The position numbers and the translations under genes were made by a program. A DNA stretch of 64,000 nt from Spinacia oleracea (Eukaryota > Streptophyta > Magnoliopsida > Caryophyllales > Amaranthaceae): NCBI RefSeq assembly GCF_020520425.1, contig NC_079489.1:17880001-17944000 (forward strand). The letters are read 5' to 3'. Within the stretch, counting starts at the first letter, position 1. Each line of letters begins with the position of its first letter. The notes under the pieces were generated by a model. The model searched no databases. It was not told the DNA's origin and was given only the letters and a program-made list of their open reading frames with translations. Of this stretch, positions 63,505 to 64,000 are shown piece by piece.

Positions 63505-63790
63505 CACATTTGCGTCGCAGCTTTGTTAAACTGCGACGCAAATGACTCTAGGATGCCCCCCAGAGTCATTTGCGTCGCAGATTAGTAAATCTGCGACGCA
63601 CTTGATTGAGTTAATTGCGTCGCAGTTTTACTAATCTGCGTCGCAAATGACTCTGGGGGGCATCCTAGAGTCATTTGCGTCGCAGTTTAACAAAGCTGCG
63701 ACGCAAATGACTAAATTTTATGCTAAAATTTGTCATTTGCGTCACATGTTCAGAATGGCGTGGCAAATGCGGGGATGCAAATAAGCCTTT
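63505..63790. repeat. Right subterminal GCGTCGCA array of CACTA-3
   Basis: Alternating ATTTGCGTCGCAG and CTGCGACGCAAATGACTC units. The stretch from about 63,508 to 63,715 is close to a perfect large palindrome around TAGGATGCCCCCCAGAGTC and its complement ACTCTGGGGGGCATCCTA, so it can fold into one long hairpin. Confidence 0.78.
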
Positions 63791-63817
63791 TTCCACTAGT
63801 GTGTATATATATTTTTT

Positions 63818-63932
63818 GATGGTCGATCTTTTTAAGGTATTCAATACTCCGAGGGAGCGGCCTTTCACCTTTGAGGAGATAGATGAAGTTCGAGAAATGT
63901 TGGCAAACTTCATTACCAGTGATTGTCTTTGA
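63818..63932 (+). pseudogene. Ulp1-like C-terminal exon outside CACTA-3
   Basis: The frame ends VFNTPRERPFTFEEIDEVRE, then about a dozen more residues to the stop at 63,930-63,932. It aligns with the last exon of the CACTA-3 Ulp1-like gene (P-x-S/T-x-E-E-I-N/D-E-V-K/R spacing). An acceptor-like TTTTTAAG precedes GTATTC. The rest of that gene is not in the window on this side, and the flank left of CACTA-3 shows no matching exon. Confidence 0.5.
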
Positions 63933-64000
63933 TATTTTCTTGTACTGAATCTTAAATTATGGATGCTAGCTAGTTTTTCACATGATTGTAATTTAATCGA

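Larger units (their letters stand above)
59245..63801. mobile_element. CACTA transposon with degraded transposase and Ulp1-like genes (CACTA-3)
   Basis: Ends CACTAGTGGAAAAAGG (59245) and CCTTTTTCCACTAGTG (63801), flanked by the 3-bp duplication TGT (59,242-59,244 and 63,802-63,804). Same terminal and GCGTCGCA subterminal arrays as CACTA-2. On the minus strand it carries, in order, a GC-rich leader-like segment (about 63,540-63,120), a TNP2-type transposase N-terminus (62,713-61,958), a 160-bp tandem array (61,975-60,598) and the last exons of a Ulp1-like cysteine protease (60,480-59,984). The catalytic part of the transposase is missing, so it is non-autonomous. Confidence 0.9.

Noticed and set aside
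63118..63541. Minus-strand frames of 105 and 133 codons rich in Pro, Ser, Leu and His
   Set aside because: Arise from GTGGGCGGC/GCAGTGAAG repeats in the CACTA-3 leader-like region, with no domain.

Overview
This is a repeat-dominated stretch of a plant nuclear genome. The signs are AT-rich spacers, plant-type LTR retrotransposons (Tat-lineage Ty3/Gypsy and a Tork-like Ty1/Copia), CACTA, Mutator-like, Harbinger, Stowaway and Helitron elements, and one wall-associated receptor kinase (WAK) locus with plant introns. The repeat style suggests a eudicot, possibly Caryophyllales/Amaranthaceae (spinach or beet relatives). That placement is an impression, not a demonstration.

Layout. 1-6,400: the right end of a CACTA element, several Stowaway-type MITEs (one holding a Helitron and a second MITE), and a Mutator-type MITE. 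6,405-6,623: a small minus-strand gene for a secreted peptide ending in the SGPSxxGxGH signature of PIP-type immune peptides. 6,930-12,900: degenerate AACCCGAACCG-like tracts interrupted by a 4-kb non-autonomous CACTA element (8,315-12,365). 12,960-16,263: two long-TIR Mutator-like elements, one inside a tRNA-like/SINE-like relic and one carrying a hAT transposase relic, then a second Helitron. 16,366-21,048: a Harbinger-type MITE nest containing a 5'-truncated LINE on the minus strand. 21,148-25,321: a CACTA element carrying fragments of two unrelated host genes, a thioredoxin and a plant calmodulin-binding protein. 26,447-26,832: another Mutator-type MITE.

27,142-45,638 is one ancestral WAK gene, now a pseudogene. 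Exon 1 (signal peptide and galacturonan-binding domain) is frameshifted and incomplete. The EGF exon is split after its twelfth base by a complete 12.4-kb Tat retrotransposon (28,077-40,474, 5-bp duplication GAATG). The next intron holds an older, internally deleted relative (40,678-43,027, duplication CCACC). The transmembrane and kinase exon (44,521-45,638) is intact. The Tat element carries a 1,908-residue gag-pol frame and, in opposite orientation, a three-exon gene for a Transposase_28-like, coiled-coil protein. The two genes converge on a 159-bp tandem array.

47,069-57,477 is a complete Copia element (LTRs about 1.38 kb, one 1,304-residue frame, a GC-rich block in its leader). 58,583-59,158 is a short tandem array of about 165 bp units. 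59,245-63,801 is a third CACTA element with a transposase N-terminal fragment, a 160-bp tandem array where the transposase core should be, and the C-terminal exons of a Ulp1-like protease. A second Ulp1-like C-terminal exon lies just outside it. Element boundaries rest on matching target-site duplications read directly from the sequence. Family names rest on motif recognition, without database searches.
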